Source: Geoalkalibacter ferrihydriticus DSM 17813 (lineage in GTDB: Bacteria; Desulfobacterota; Desulfuromonadia; Desulfuromonadales; Geoalkalibacteraceae). From it: a stretch of DNA of 64,000 nt. Under the pieces are notes generated by a model. That model saw only the letters and a list, made by a program, of their open reading frames with translations, ran no database searches and was not told the origin of the DNA. Both the position numbers and the translations under genes were made by a program. The first letter of the stretch is position 1. Each line of letters begins with the position of its first letter. Shown in pieces: positions 49,887 to 58,898 of the stretch. The stretch lies in NCBI RefSeq assembly GCF_000820505.1, contig NZ_JWJD01000003.1:340411-404410 (forward strand). The letters run 5' to 3'.

Positions 49887-51605
49887 ATGAAAAAAATAAT
49901 TTCCGGGATTATTCTTTGCCTGTTTCTGGCTGGATGTCTCCCCGCGACCGCCTCGGTAAAAAGCCCCACCGATTCCGGGAGCGCTGAAATCCCCTTTACC
50001 TACCGTGCCAAAGTCCGAGATGGCGAAACCAGGGCTCTGGCAGCCTATGCCAAAGGGCAGTTTGCCGCAAAAATGGGTGAACTGGCAACGGCTGCAGACT
50101 TTTTGCGCCAAGCTGCCGATTTGGGCAGCGAGCGCGGCGGCATTCTTCTTGAACTGGCTCATTTGCATCTGCGCCAGGGCAATCTCGAAGAAGCGGTGCG
50201 CGCCTCCGAGGACGCTCTGATCGCCGATCCGGATTTGCTTCTTGCCCATCTTTTTCTCGGCGAGGTGCATCTGCGAACCGGAGAATCGGCGCAGGCCATC
50301 ACGCACTATGAGCGGGCTATCGCTTTGGACCCGGACCGGGAAGAGACTTATCTCAACCTGGCCTTGGTTCATGCCCGCCGGGGCGAGAGCGAAGAGGCGG
50401 CGCAAACCCTCAAGGATCTGGTGGCAAGGGATCCGGATTCGCTCAACGCGCGCTTCATGCTTGCACGACTCTACCAGGAAATCGGACTGGAAGGGTTTGC
50501 CGAAGAGGTGTTGCGCGAGATGATCGAAAGGTTTCCGGATTCCGATAAAGCCTACCTTGAGTTGAGTGGTCTGCTTGAAAGCCAGGGGCGGTGGCGCGAA
50601 GCGGCGGAGACCTATCGACAGGGGCTGGAGTTTACGCCCGACAACACGCAATTGCGTCATTTGCTCATCGGGGTTCTCATTCGCGAGGGTCGCCTCGGTG
50701 AGGCACGCCGCGAGCTTGAAACACTGCTCGCCGCCGATCCTGCCGATGTCGAAGCTTGGCGCAAGGAAGGTCTCATAGCTCTTGAGCAGGGTGCTTGGGA
50801 AGATGCGGGAGAGGCTTTCGCGCGAATCCTAGAAATCGAGCCGGCGCATCATCAGGCGCGCTATTATCTGGGAAGCGCTCTTGAGCAGCAGCAACGCTAC
50901 GAAGAGGCCGTAGAGGCCTTCGCCGCGGTGCCGTCCGAGACTCCCCTTTACAGCGAGGCGCTGATTCACCTGGGTTATCTATATCAGCGCCTGGGGGAGG
51001 AGGCTCGGGCGCGGGACATGATGAGAGAGGCCCTTGCCTCAGACCCTGCGCGCCTGGAGTACCATCTGTATCTGTCCGCCTTGCTCGACGAACAAGGTGA
51101 TGTCGAAGGGGCCCTTGAAGTTTTGGCCGAAGCGCGCCGGCTTGATCCCCAAAATACCAATCTTCTCTATCGCAAAGGGATCCTGCAGGGCAAGCTCGAG
51201 CGCTGGGACGACGCGGTGCAGACCATGCGCGAGCTGCTGGAAATTAACCCTGAGCATGCCGATGCGCTCAATTATATTGCCTACCATTATGCCGAAGTCG
51301 GACGTCATCTTGATGAAGCCCTCGACATGGCCCTAAAGGCTCTGGCTCTCAAGGCGGCGGGTTATATTCAAGATACCGTCGGTTGGGTCTATTTTATGCG
51401 TGGTGAATATGAAGAGGCCCTGGCCTATCTTGAAAAGGCGGCACGCGAATTGCCTCAAGACCCTGTCGTCATGGAGCATCTCGGTGATGTTTTGCACAAA
51501 CTTGGACAGAATGACAGAGCCGTCGAGGCCTATCGCAAAGTTCTCGAAATCGACGAGACTGCCCAAGGCGTGCAGGAAAAACTCGATGCGTTGAAGGAGC
51601 TCTGA
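49887..51605 (+). CDS. TPR-repeat lipoprotein
   Basis: 572 residues. Lipoprotein signal MKKIISGIILCLFLAGC (lipobox LAGC). From about residue 40 to the end it is a superhelix of roughly 14-15 TPR repeats, e.g. AQAITHYERAIALDPDREETYLNLALVHARRGE. The TPR lipoprotein plus the DUF4292/LolB-like lipoprotein next door suggest an outer-membrane or periplasmic assembly role, which is inference. ATG 49887 is chosen because it starts the signal peptide; the frame is open further upstream through the promoter. Confidence 0.88.
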   Translation: MKKIISGIILCLFLAGCLPATASVKSPTDSGSAEIPFTYRAKVRDGETRALAAYAKGQFAAKMGELATAADFLRQAADLGSERGGILLELAHLHLRQGNLEEAVRASEDALIADPDLLLAHLFLGEVHLRTGESAQAITHYERAIALDPDREETYLNLALVHARRGESEEAAQTLKDLVARDPDSLNARFMLARLYQEIGLEGFAEEVLREMIERFPDSDKAYLELSGLLESQGRWREAAETYRQGLEFTPDNTQLRHLLIGVLIREGRLGEARRELETLLAADPADVEAWRKEGLIALEQGAWEDAGEAFARILEIEPAHHQARYYLGSALEQQQRYEEAVEAFAAVPSETPLYSEALIHLGYLYQRLGEEARARDMMREALASDPARLEYHLYLSALLDEQGDVEGALEVLAEARRLDPQNTNLLYRKGILQGKLERWDDAVQTMRELLEINPEHADALNYIAYHYAEVGRHLDEALDMALKALALKAAGYIQDTVGWVYFMRGEYEEALAYLEKAARELPQDPVVMEHLGDVLHKLGQNDRAVEAYRKVLEIDETAQGVQEKLDALKEL

Positions 51606-51606
51606 T

Positions 51607-52383
51607 TTGTTGCGTTTTTTATTTCTCCTCAGTTTGTTTATGCTCACGGCTTGTGCGCCGCGCCCCAAAGTCGTCGTGCCGGAGATCGAACCGACAGAGG
51701 TTCTGGTTCAGACTTTGCTTGAGCGCCTTGCCCAACATGCCGAGATTGCCCATTCTCTGGAAGGGTTTGCCCGGGTGCGCATCGTTCATCCGGAGCGGCG
51801 TCTGGGCGCCAACCAGGTTCTGTTTGTTGAAAAGCCTGATCGTTTGCGTAGCGAAACTCTGAGCCCCTTCGGTCAGCCGGTCCTTCTGGCGGCGACCGAT
51901 GGCGACATGTTCAGCGTTTATTTGCCTGGCGACCGGTCTTTTTACCGCGGGGCGGCGACCCTGCACAATATTCAGCGCTTCGTGCCCATCCCTCTGCACG
52001 TAGCGGATCTGGTCCACATTGTTCTCTATGATCCCCCGGTCATCGCCTACACCAGGACCAGCCTGAAGATCGAACCTCAGCGCGGCTATGTCTTGACTCT
52101 TGAAGCTGCTGCGGGGGTGCGTCAGGAGATGGTTTTTGACGGTAGCCTGCGCCTGCGCGAAGCAAATTACTATCAGGACGCGAGTTTGCACATGACGATT
52201 CGCTATGATCAATTCAGCGAAGAAAATTCGCGGGATTTTCCCTTGACCATCGAAATGCGCATGCCGGAACTTGGTACCCGGGCCACGGTTGATTTACGCG
52301 ATATAGAACTCAATCCCAGCATTCCCGTTGAGCGTTTTTCCCTCACGCCCCCTGATGGCGTTCCGATTCTGCCCATTCCCTGA
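51607..52383 (+). CDS. LolB/DUF4292-like outer-membrane lipoprotein
   Basis: 258 residues with an inferred TTG start 7 nt after AAGGAG (51594-51599). Lipoprotein signal with lipobox LTAC (FLLSLFMLTACAPRP). The body has the half-barrel pattern of LolA/LolB-type carriers: SLEGFARVRIVHPERRLGANQVLFVEKPDRLRSETLSPFGQPVLLAATDG. A LolB-like lipid or lipoprotein binding role is plausible, not shown. It follows the TPR gene by 1 bp and its stop overlaps the next start. Confidence 0.72.
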   Translation: MLRFLFLLSLFMLTACAPRPKVVVPEIEPTEVLVQTLLERLAQHAEIAHSLEGFARVRIVHPERRLGANQVLFVEKPDRLRSETLSPFGQPVLLAATDGDMFSVYLPGDRSFYRGAATLHNIQRFVPIPLHVADLVHIVLYDPPVIAYTRTSLKIEPQRGYVLTLEAAAGVRQEMVFDGSLRLREANYYQDASLHMTIRYDQFSEENSRDFPLTIEMRMPELGTRATVDLRDIELNPSIPVERFSLTPPDGVPILPIP

Positions 52384-54020
52384 TGCGATTCTTGCGGAGA
52401 CCAAAGATGCGCCTGGTGATTTTCGCTTTGTTTTTGTCCGTTCTCTTCGGCTGCAAACCTGATGCCGGCGTGGTCCTGGACGAAAACGACACGACCGTGC
52501 CGACTTACGGCGACACCATCATTCAGGGCAGCATCGGTGAGCCCAGCACTCTGATTCCCGCCCTGGCCAGTGATTCCGCTTCATCCGACATCAACGGTCT
52601 GGTTTACAGCGGGCTCGTGCGGTACGACAAAAATCTCGAAATCGAGGGAGAATTGGCCGAATCCTGGGAGTTCTCCGAGGACGGCTTGACCCTCACTTTC
52701 AACCTGCGGCGCGGCATCACCTGGCATGACGGTGCGCCTTTTACCTCAGCCGACGTGATGTTCACCTATGAACTCATGGTTGATCCGAACACACCCACCG
52801 CGTATGCCGATCGCTATCTCCAGGTGATTGCCGCCGAGGCGCCCGATCCCTACACTTTTCGCGTGCACTATGCCGAACCTTTGGCGTCGGCTCTGATCAG
52901 TTGGGCGCTCTCCATTCATCCGCGCCATCTGCTCGCGGGTGAAGACGTGACCCGCAGTCCTCTGGCGCGCGCCCCCATCGGCACCGGCCCCTACCGGTTC
53001 GTCGAATGGGTGAGCGGACAGCGTTTGGTGCTTGAGGCCAATCCTGATTATTTCGAGGGGCGGCCCTATATCAAGCGGGTGATCTACCGCATTATTCCGG
53101 ATCCAACCACCATGTTTCTCGAACTTCAGGCGGGTAACATCGATCAGATGGGCCTTACACCTTTGCAGTTCGCACGCCAGACCGAAACGGCCACCTTCCA
53201 ACGGCGCTTCAATAAATATCGTTATCCGGCTTCAAGCTATGTCTATCTCGGTTATAATTTGCGTCGTCCTCTGTTTCAGGACCAAAGGGTGCGCCAGGCG
53301 CTCTCGCATGCCATTGATCGGCAGGAACTCGTCGACGGGGTGCTCCTGGGTCTCGGCCAGGTGGCGCACGGCCCTTACAAGCCGGGCACCTGGCCCCATA
53401 ATCCCGATGTGCGCACCTATGCTTATGATCCCCAAAGAGCTTTGGAGCTTTTGGCCGAAGCCGGCTGGCGCGACTCGACGGGTGACGGGCTGCTCGACAA
53501 GGATGGACGAACCTTTACTTTTACCATTCTGACCAATCAGGGCAACGACCAGCGCATCAAGGCCGGCGAAATTGTTCAGCGCCGGTTGCGCGAAATCGGC
53601 ATCGACGTGCGGCTCAGGGTCATCGAATGGGCATCGTTTCTCAAGGAGTTCGTCACTCCCGGAAATTTCGACGCCATCATCATGGGCTGGACCATTCCCC
53701 CAGATCCCGACGCCTATGCCGTATGGCATTCCGCAAGTGCCCGGCCGGGGGGACTCAATTTCATCGGTTTTGAAAACGCCGAAGTCGATGAACTTCTGGA
53801 AAAGGGGCGCCGCACCCTCGATCAGGACGAGCGCAAAAAATACTACGACCGTTTCCAGGAAATTCTTGCCGAAGAGCAGCCCTACACTTTTCTCTTCGTG
53901 CCCGATGCCCTGCCGGTTGTGGCCCGGCGCTTTCGCGGCATCGAACCGGCACCGGCGGGAATCGGTTACAATTTCATCCACTGGTATGTACCCGAAGGCG
54001 AACAGAAGTATGACTGGTAG
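52383..54020 (+). CDS. peptide ABC transporter substrate-binding lipoprotein
   Basis: 545 residues, solute-binding family 5 (DppA/OppA-like). Lipobox LFGC (ALFLSVLFGCKPD); then LNGLVYSGL-type opening INGLVYSGLVRYDKNLEIEGELAESWEFSEDGLTLTFNLRRGITWHDG, and the APIGTGPYRFVEW motif. Likely captures oligopeptides or similar ligands for the permeases encoded downstream. ATG 52383 overlaps the previous stop; ATG 52407 is an alternative. The TAG stop is formed by the first bases of a REPIN-like repeat. Confidence 0.9.
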   Translation: MRFLRRPKMRLVIFALFLSVLFGCKPDAGVVLDENDTTVPTYGDTIIQGSIGEPSTLIPALASDSASSDINGLVYSGLVRYDKNLEIEGELAESWEFSEDGLTLTFNLRRGITWHDGAPFTSADVMFTYELMVDPNTPTAYADRYLQVIAAEAPDPYTFRVHYAEPLASALISWALSIHPRHLLAGEDVTRSPLARAPIGTGPYRFVEWVSGQRLVLEANPDYFEGRPYIKRVIYRIIPDPTTMFLELQAGNIDQMGLTPLQFARQTETATFQRRFNKYRYPASSYVYLGYNLRRPLFQDQRVRQALSHAIDRQELVDGVLLGLGQVAHGPYKPGTWPHNPDVRTYAYDPQRALELLAEAGWRDSTGDGLLDKDGRTFTFTILTNQGNDQRIKAGEIVQRRLREIGIDVRLRVIEWASFLKEFVTPGNFDAIIMGWTIPPDPDAYAVWHSASARPGGLNFIGFENAEVDELLEKGRRTLDQDERKKYYDRFQEILAEEQPYTFLFVPDALPVVARRFRGIEPAPAGIGYNFIHWYVPEGEQKYDW

Positions 54021-54064
54021 GGCGCACCGGTGTGTGCCCGAGGGCGGACTGAGTCCGCCCCTAC
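54017..54064. repeat. REPIN-like palindromic repeat, copy B
   Basis: GTAG at 54017-54020 and CTAC at 54061-54064 bound two hairpins: GGGCGCAC-CGGT-GTGTGCCC and GGGCGGACT-GA-GTCCGCCC. Same plan as copies A and C. Its TAG is the stop codon of the binding-protein gene, and the element separates that gene from the permease. Confidence 0.75.
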
Positions 54065-54102
54065 ACATTCCTTTCAATCAATGACTCTGGCTGATTAACT
54101 CA

Positions 54103-55077
54103 ATGTTGCACTACCTGGCCAAACGCCTGTTGATGATGATTCCCCTGCTGCTGGGGATTACTCTGATTTCCTTCGTGGTGATCCATCTGGCGCCGGGCGA
54201 ACCCACCGACCTGCAGGTTGAACTCAATCCCGAAGCCAGCGTCGAGCTCAAAGAGCGCCTGCGCGCCCAGTACGATCTCGATAAGCCGCTGATGGTGCAG
54301 TACGGCTTATGGCTCAAACGCCTGGCGGTTCTTGATTTCGGCGAATCCTTCAGTCAGGACCGGCGTCCCGTGATGGAGAAGATTGCCGAACGTCTGCCCA
54401 TCACCATTCTCATCAATGTGCTCTCCATCGGCTTGATCCTGCTGGTCGCCACGCCCATCGGCATTCTTTCCGCGGTGCGTCAGAATTCCCTTTTCGATCG
54501 GATCACCACGGTGTTTGTCTTTATCGGCTTTGCCACGCCGTCTTTCTGGCTTGCGCTGCTGCTCATGGATTATCTGGGGGTGCGGCTAGGTCTGTTTCCG
54601 ATCTCCGGAATTCGCTCCCTGGGTTATGAGTATCTGAGCTGGGGCGGGCAACTCTGGGACCGGCTCCATCATCTGCTGCTGCCGGTATTCGTTTCGGCCT
54701 TCGGCGGACTGGCGGGATTTTCGCGCTACATGCGCTCCAATATGCTTGAGGTGGTACGTCAGGACTACATTCTTACCGCCCGCGCCAAGGGCCTCTCCGA
54801 AAGCGTTGTGATCTACAAGCATGCCCTGCGCAATGCCCTGTTGCCGGTGATTACAATCCTTGGTCTGTCGGTACCGAGCCTGATCGGCGGCAGCGTGATT
54901 TTCGAGACGATTTTTGCCATTCCCGGCATGGGCAAACTGTTCTTCGACAGCGTCATGATGCGTGACTACCCAGTGATCATGGGAGTGCTGGTCATAGGTG
55001 CGGTTCTGACCCTGGTCGGTAACCTGATTGCCGACATCAGTTACGCCCTGGCCGATCCGCGCATCCGCAATACCTAG
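54103..55077 (+). CDS. peptide ABC transporter permease (DppB-like)
   Basis: 324 residues, six membrane helices. [34 protein letters not shown] is the typical DppB/OppB N-terminus; the EAA loop reads [33 protein letters not shown]. It pairs with the DppC-like permease encoded 651 bp downstream. No ATPase genes are in this cluster. Confidence 0.93.
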   Translation: MLHYLAKRLLMMIPLLLGITLISFVVIHLAPGEPTDLQVELNPEASVELKERLRAQYDLDKPLMVQYGLWLKRLAVLDFGESFSQDRRPVMEKIAERLPITILINVLSIGLILLVATPIGILSAVRQNSLFDRITTVFVFIGFATPSFWLALLLMDYLGVRLGLFPISGIRSLGYEYLSWGGQLWDRLHHLLLPVFVSAFGGLAGFSRYMRSNMLEVVRQDYILTARAKGLSESVVIYKHALRNALLPVITILGLSVPSLIGGSVIFETIFAIPGMGKLFFDSVMMRDYPVIMGVLVIGAVLTLVGNLIADISYALADPRIRNT

Positions 55078-55093
55078 AACCCGGGAGTCGAAC

Positions 55094-55732
55094 GTGCTGC
55101 GTGCAAAACCTATGAAACTTGGGAATATGCTCAAAGAAGCCGGACTGATTAACCCCATTCAGCTCAAATCGGCCCTGTCCTATCAGCGCAGTAGCGGCGG
55201 ACGCCTGGGCTCGGCCCTGATCGCTCTGAAATATATTTCCGAAGATACCCTGCTGGATTTTCTGGCTGAGCAACTGAAAGTGACCCGCATCGATTTGAGC
55301 CGACGGCGCCTCTCGGAAGACATCGTCCGATCCCTGCCGGAGAGCAAGGCCCGCCAGTACAACGTAATTCCCGTGGCGCGCAAGGAGCATGGCGGGGCGC
55401 TATATTTGTTGGTGGCCATGAGCGATCCCACCAATCTTGGCTTGACGGATGAGTTGCAGGCCCTCACCGGATGCCGCATTCGACCGGCCCTCGCTAGCGA
55501 GGATTCCATCCGCGAGGCCATCGACACCTATTACAGCGCTCTCAGCGGCGAAGATGAAAGTTCCCTTTCTGAAGCCCTGGATCAGATTCTTCTGGCAAGT
55601 GGGCGCTCTGAGCCGTCCGCGGATGCAGCAAGGCCCTGGAGCGATGCTCAGGCTGATCGTCTGCACCGCCTGGTCGAATTGCTGGTCCGCAAAGGGGTGC
55701 TCAGTGTCGAGGAGGCCAGGTCACTGCAATGA
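55094..55732 (+). CDS. stand-alone GspE N-terminal (MshEN-like) domain protein
   Basis: 212 residues. MKLGNMLKEAGLINPIQLKSALSYQRSSGGRLGSALIALKYISEDTLLDFLAEQL matches the N-terminal domain of type II secretion/type IV pilus ATPases (GspE/PilB), which in MshE binds cyclic di-GMP. The ATPase core is absent. The rest contains YNVIPVARKEHGGALYLLVAMSDPTNL and an acidic tail. GTG 55094 is chosen because GGGAG lies 6 nt before it; ATG 55112 lacks a site. It sits between two permease genes and overlaps the second (ATGA). Confidence 0.82.
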   Translation: MLRAKPMKLGNMLKEAGLINPIQLKSALSYQRSSGGRLGSALIALKYISEDTLLDFLAEQLKVTRIDLSRRRLSEDIVRSLPESKARQYNVIPVARKEHGGALYLLVAMSDPTNLGLTDELQALTGCRIRPALASEDSIREAIDTYYSALSGEDESSLSEALDQILLASGRSEPSADAARPWSDAQADRLHRLVELLVRKGVLSVEEARSLQ

Positions 55733-56592
55733 GCGCCATTCCCGATTTAAATCGATCCTCTTTTTTGCGCGATGTTTTTTTGCAGCGTCTGCGGCGCAAT
55801 CGCATGGCCATGGCCGGGGCGAGCATTGTCGCTTTCATGTTTATCCTGGCGATCGTCGCGCCCTTGTGGAAGGATCCCGCGCACATCGACATCACCCTGG
55901 CCCTGCTGCCGCCGAGTTGGGCTCATCCCCTCGGTACAGATGATCTCGGCCGTGATGTTCTGGCGCGCATTCTCTTCGGGGCGCGCATTTCGCTGCTGGT
56001 CGGTTTTGTCGCGGTGGGCATCGCTACCCTCATCGGCATTGTCCTGGGTGCGTTGTCCGGCTATTACGGACGCTGGACCGACAGCGTCATCATGCGCTTT
56101 GTCGACATCATGCTGTGCTTTCCGACATTTTTCCTGATTCTGGCGGTAATCGCTTTTCTCGAGCCGTCCATCTGGAACATCATGATCATCATCGGCTTGA
56201 CCGGCTGGATGGGCGTGGCGCGCCTGGTCCGCGCAGAGTTTCTCTCTCTGCGCGAGCGTGATTTTGTTCAGGCGGCGCGGGCCCTGGGAGCCTCCGATGG
56301 GCGCATTATCTTTCGCCATTTGCTGCCCAACGCCCTCTCACCCGTGCTGGTATCCGCCACCCTGGGGGTCGCCGGGGCGATTCTCACCGAAAGTGCCCTG
56401 TCGTTTCTGGGGATAGGCGTCCAGCCACCGACGCCGTCCTGGGGCAATATGCTGATTTCAGGCAAGCAGACTCTGGGCACCGCCTGGTGGCTCTCCGTGT
56501 TCCCCGGAGTGGCGATTCTTCTTACGGTGCTGGGCTACAACCTGCTCGGCGAAGGTATCCGCGACGCCCTGGATCCGCGACTGAAGGAATAG
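55729..56592 (+). CDS. peptide ABC transporter permease (DppC-like)
   Basis: 287 residues, six helices. HPLGTDDLGRDVLARILFGARISLLVGF and the EAA loop LRERDFVQAARALGASDGRIIFRHLLPNALSPVLV are typical DppC/OppC. It forms the channel with the DppB-like protein. Start codon overlaps the MshEN-like gene, so these genes are translated as a unit. The ATPases must be encoded elsewhere. Confidence 0.93.
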   Translation: MSAIPDLNRSSFLRDVFLQRLRRNRMAMAGASIVAFMFILAIVAPLWKDPAHIDITLALLPPSWAHPLGTDDLGRDVLARILFGARISLLVGFVAVGIATLIGIVLGALSGYYGRWTDSVIMRFVDIMLCFPTFFLILAVIAFLEPSIWNIMIIIGLTGWMGVARLVRAEFLSLRERDFVQAARALGASDGRIIFRHLLPNALSPVLVSATLGVAGAILTESALSFLGIGVQPPTPSWGNMLISGKQTLGTAWWLSVFPGVAILLTVLGYNLLGEGIRDALDPRLKE

Positions 56593-56594
56593 TG

Positions 56595-57056
56595 ATGAGT
56601 GATGAGACGGATAAGGTTTCCGGAACCTTGGCGTTGAGTTCGGATCTGGAACCGGTGGACATTCTTGCTCTGCGGGTTCGGGCTTTTCGCCTCGGTGAGT
56701 TTGGCCTGGTCTATGACAGCTATCATGCCGAGTCTTTTTTTCGCGAACAGTTTCCCGATCGCGATGACTACATCCGCTATGCATGGGCGCATCTGCGGCG
56801 CGATTTTCGGATTCGGTTTTGCCGGGTGCTGGCATCGCGCCTGGTGAGCGCTGAAGAATTTCATCTGATCTTTCATCAGGCCGTCGAGGTTACGCAAGGG
56901 CAGATCGAAACTTTGGAAATGGCGCGCTTTTTCGCTACCGAGCAAGGTTGGCGCTATCACTCCAGCCAGAAGATGGAACGCAGCGAATTTGATGGCCCCG
57001 TCGAAAAAATTCGCTTTCTCGATTTCGATAAATTGCATCCTCGGCTGTTTTTCTAA
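56595..57056 (+). CDS. conserved protein, YchJ/NTF2-like
   Basis: 153 residues, no signal peptide or membrane helix. The central part LRVRAFRLGEFGLVYDSYHAESFFREQFPDRDDYIRYAWAHL and the C-terminal GWRYHSSQKMERSEF have the feel of YchJ/NTF2-like domains (helical lid then beta sheet), but the Cys-rich SEC-C motifs of YchJ are missing. Function unknown. It starts 2 bp after the DppC stop and ends 18 bp before mutM. Confidence 0.6.
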   Translation: MSDETDKVSGTLALSSDLEPVDILALRVRAFRLGEFGLVYDSYHAESFFREQFPDRDDYIRYAWAHLRRDFRIRFCRVLASRLVSAEEFHLIFHQAVEVTQGQIETLEMARFFATEQGWRYHSSQKMERSEFDGPVEKIRFLDFDKLHPRLFF

Positions 57057-57074
57057 CCTCCTTGCGGAACATCC

Positions 57075-57890
57075 ATGCCTGAACTTCCCGAAGTCGAAAC
57101 CGTGCGTCGTGGCTTGGCGCCCCACGTTCGCGGACGCCGCATAACACGGATTCTGGTGCGTAATGCAGGTCTGCGACAACCGGTTCCCAGCGACCTTCAG
57201 CACCGCTTCAGCGGCGCATTGGTTCATGAGATTCAGAGACGCGGCAAGTATCTGCTGTTTGGGACCGATGTCGGCTGGATGATACTGCACTTGGGCATGT
57301 CGGGGGTTTTGCGGCTGGTCGACTCGTCGCAACCGGCCCACAAGCACGATCATGTGGATATGGACTTGGACGACGGGCGGGTGCTGCGTTTCACTGATCC
57401 GCGCCGCTTTGGCCTGCTGTTGTGGACTGCCGAGAACCCCTTGCAACATCCCCTGCTGGCCGGACTGGGCCCTGAGCCCCTGGATGCAACTTTTGACGGC
57501 GCCTACCTGTGGGCCAGGGCGCGGGGGCGCAGTTTGGCAGTTAAATCCTTTCTTATGGACAGCCGAATTGTGGTCGGCGTCGGCAATATTTACGCCAGCG
57601 AAGCCCTGTTCCGCGCTTGTATTCGTCCCGATCGAGCGGCAGGCGGCATCGGGCGCCTGCGCTACGAGAGGCTCGCCCAAGCCGTCAAGGCGGTTTTGGC
57701 TGAGGCCATTGAGGCGGGCGGCACCACTCTGCGCGATTTTGTCGACGGCGAGGGGCGTCCCGGCTATTTCCGTGTGCAGCTTCAAGTTTACGGTCGCCGC
57801 GGCGAACCCTGCCCCCGCTGTGGAAAGCCCTTGGCGGTGGCCACCATCGGACAGCGTTCAAGCTTTTTCTGTCGCAGTTGTCAGCGCTGA
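57075..57890 (+). CDS. mutM: formamidopyrimidine-DNA glycosylase
   Basis: 271 residues. Removes 8-oxoguanine and FapyG and nicks the abasic site. Processed N-terminal PELPEVE with Pro2 as nucleophile, Lys in RGKYLLF, the DPRRFG motif, SRIVVGVGNIYASEALF, and the C-terminal zinc finger CPRCGKPLAVATIGQRSSFFCRSCQ. Intact and of standard length. Confidence 0.96.
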   Translation: MPELPEVETVRRGLAPHVRGRRITRILVRNAGLRQPVPSDLQHRFSGALVHEIQRRGKYLLFGTDVGWMILHLGMSGVLRLVDSSQPAHKHDHVDMDLDDGRVLRFTDPRRFGLLLWTAENPLQHPLLAGLGPEPLDATFDGAYLWARARGRSLAVKSFLMDSRIVVGVGNIYASEALFRACIRPDRAAGGIGRLRYERLAQAVKAVLAEAIEAGGTTLRDFVDGEGRPGYFRVQLQVYGRRGEPCPRCGKPLAVATIGQRSSFFCRSCQR

Positions 57891-57940
57891 TCCCGGCGCG
57901 GAGAGCGCATTGCGTGATGTTGCGGGGAAGGGAGCAAGGA

Positions 57941-58381
57941 ATGGAGAATTTTTCTTTTGTCATGCCGTACAAAGTGCGCGTCGTGGACATCAACTACGGC
58001 GGTCATGTCTCCAATGCTGCGGTGCTCAACTACTTTCAGGATGCCCGCATTGCCTATCTTGCCGCTCTCGGCCCCTATTCCGAACTCGATATCGGCAACG
58101 GCTGCGGCCTGATCATGCCCGAATCCCACGTGCACTATCATGCGGAAATGTTTCACGGTGAGGATCTGAATATCGGCGTGCGGACCCACCTGTTAGGGCG
58201 CTCGTCCTTTGAGCTTGCGTACCGTATTGAACGCGGCAGCGAACTGGTCGCCGAAGGCACCACGCCCTTGGTCGCCTTCGATTATCAGGCTCGCAAACCA
58301 CGCCGCCTGCCCGCCGCGTTCAAAGAGTCCCTGGCTCGGTTTGAGAGACTCGATCCACGCAATCCGCCCGAGAAGTGCTAA
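57941..58381 (+). CDS. acyl-CoA thioesterase, 4HBT hotdog family
   Basis: 146 residues. Hotdog-fold thioesterase: YKVRVVDINYGGHVSNAAVLNYFQDARIAYLAALG holds the position equivalent to the catalytic Asp of 4-hydroxybenzoyl-CoA thioesterases (VDINYGGHV); RSSFELAYRIERGSELVAEGTTPLVAFD follows. Hydrolyses acyl-CoA of unknown chain length. AAGGA just before ATG 57941 and AGGGAG further up; longer frames into mutM rejected. Confidence 0.85.
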   Translation: MENFSFVMPYKVRVVDINYGGHVSNAAVLNYFQDARIAYLAALGPYSELDIGNGCGLIMPESHVHYHAEMFHGEDLNIGVRTHLLGRSSFELAYRIERGSELVAEGTTPLVAFDYQARKPRRLPAAFKESLARFERLDPRNPPEKC

Positions 58382-58429
58382 GCTTATAGATAAAACAGAC
58401 AACAGACAACGGACAAAACGGAGGTCATC

Positions 58430-58744
58430 ATGCCTGTCCCCCGTATCAGCCCCGCAGAAGCACGAAGCAAGGTACAGAACGGCTCAGGATTGCTGGTTTG
58501 TGCTTACGCCGAGCCGGAGAAGTTTTCGCAAAATCACCTGGAAGGAGCCCTGTCGCGGCAGGATTTCGAGGCGCGCCTTGGTGAAATTTCGAAAGACACG
58601 GAGATCATCTTTTACTGCGCCTGAACAGCGGAACACAGTGCTGCCGGTCTGGCGGCCGAATACCGCAAGCAGGGTTACGAAAACGCTAAAGCTTTGCTGG
58701 GTGGCGTAAAAGGATGGCAGGAAGCGGGCTTTAAGCTGATTTAG
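58430..58744 (+). CDS. rhodanese-family selenoprotein (UGA = Sec65)
   Basis: 104 residues when the UGA at 58622-58624 is read as selenocysteine. Reading on restores the rhodanese fold: IIFYCA-U-TAEHSAAGLA then LLGGVKGWQEAGF, and a TAG stop at 58742. C63 aligns with the classic rhodanese Cys and Sec is two residues later (CxU). A hairpin with a GGUCU loop lies 21 nt after UGA (see next feature). GGAGG precedes ATG 58430. Likely a persulfide or redox enzyme of sulfur/selenium handling. Related Sec-containing rhodanese proteins are known from deltaproteobacteria. A simple nonsense-mutated pseudogene is the alternative. Confidence 0.8.
58622..58656 (+). promoter_or_regulatory. UGA codon with bacterial SECIS-like hairpin
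   Basis: After UGA (58622-58624), GCTGCC (58640-58645) pairs with GGCGGC (58651-58656), five Watson-Crick pairs and one U-G, closing loop GGUCU (58646-58650). A GGU at the loop tip 16-37 nt after UGA is the SelB recognition feature; E. coli fdhF has the same GGUCU loop. Confidence 0.75.
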
Positions 58745-58836
58745 CGAGCCTCAGGTCTCCTTGAGTTTGCCCGGGGTTGCCCATAAAGGGTACTCATGAG
58801 AAGGTCAACATTAGGCCAAGCTTCCGGACGTTTCTG

Positions 58837-58877
58837 ACAAGAAAAAAGCCTGCCGTGGGGGCAGGCTTTTTTCTTGT
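58837..58877. terminator. bidirectional terminator
   Basis: Perfect 18-bp inverted repeat with GCCTGCC core flanked by A6 and T6 (58837-58854 and 58860-58877). Serves the rhodanese gene and the convergent FKBP gene. Confidence 0.92.
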
Positions 58878-58898
58878 TTAAAAAGGGTTGGGTTGCGA

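Noticed and set aside
58430-58624. Rhodanese frame as a truncated 64-residue protein or a plain pseudogene
   Set aside because: The frame after UGA stays open and conserved for 39 codons, and a SECIS-like hairpin is correctly placed; selenocysteine explains the data better.
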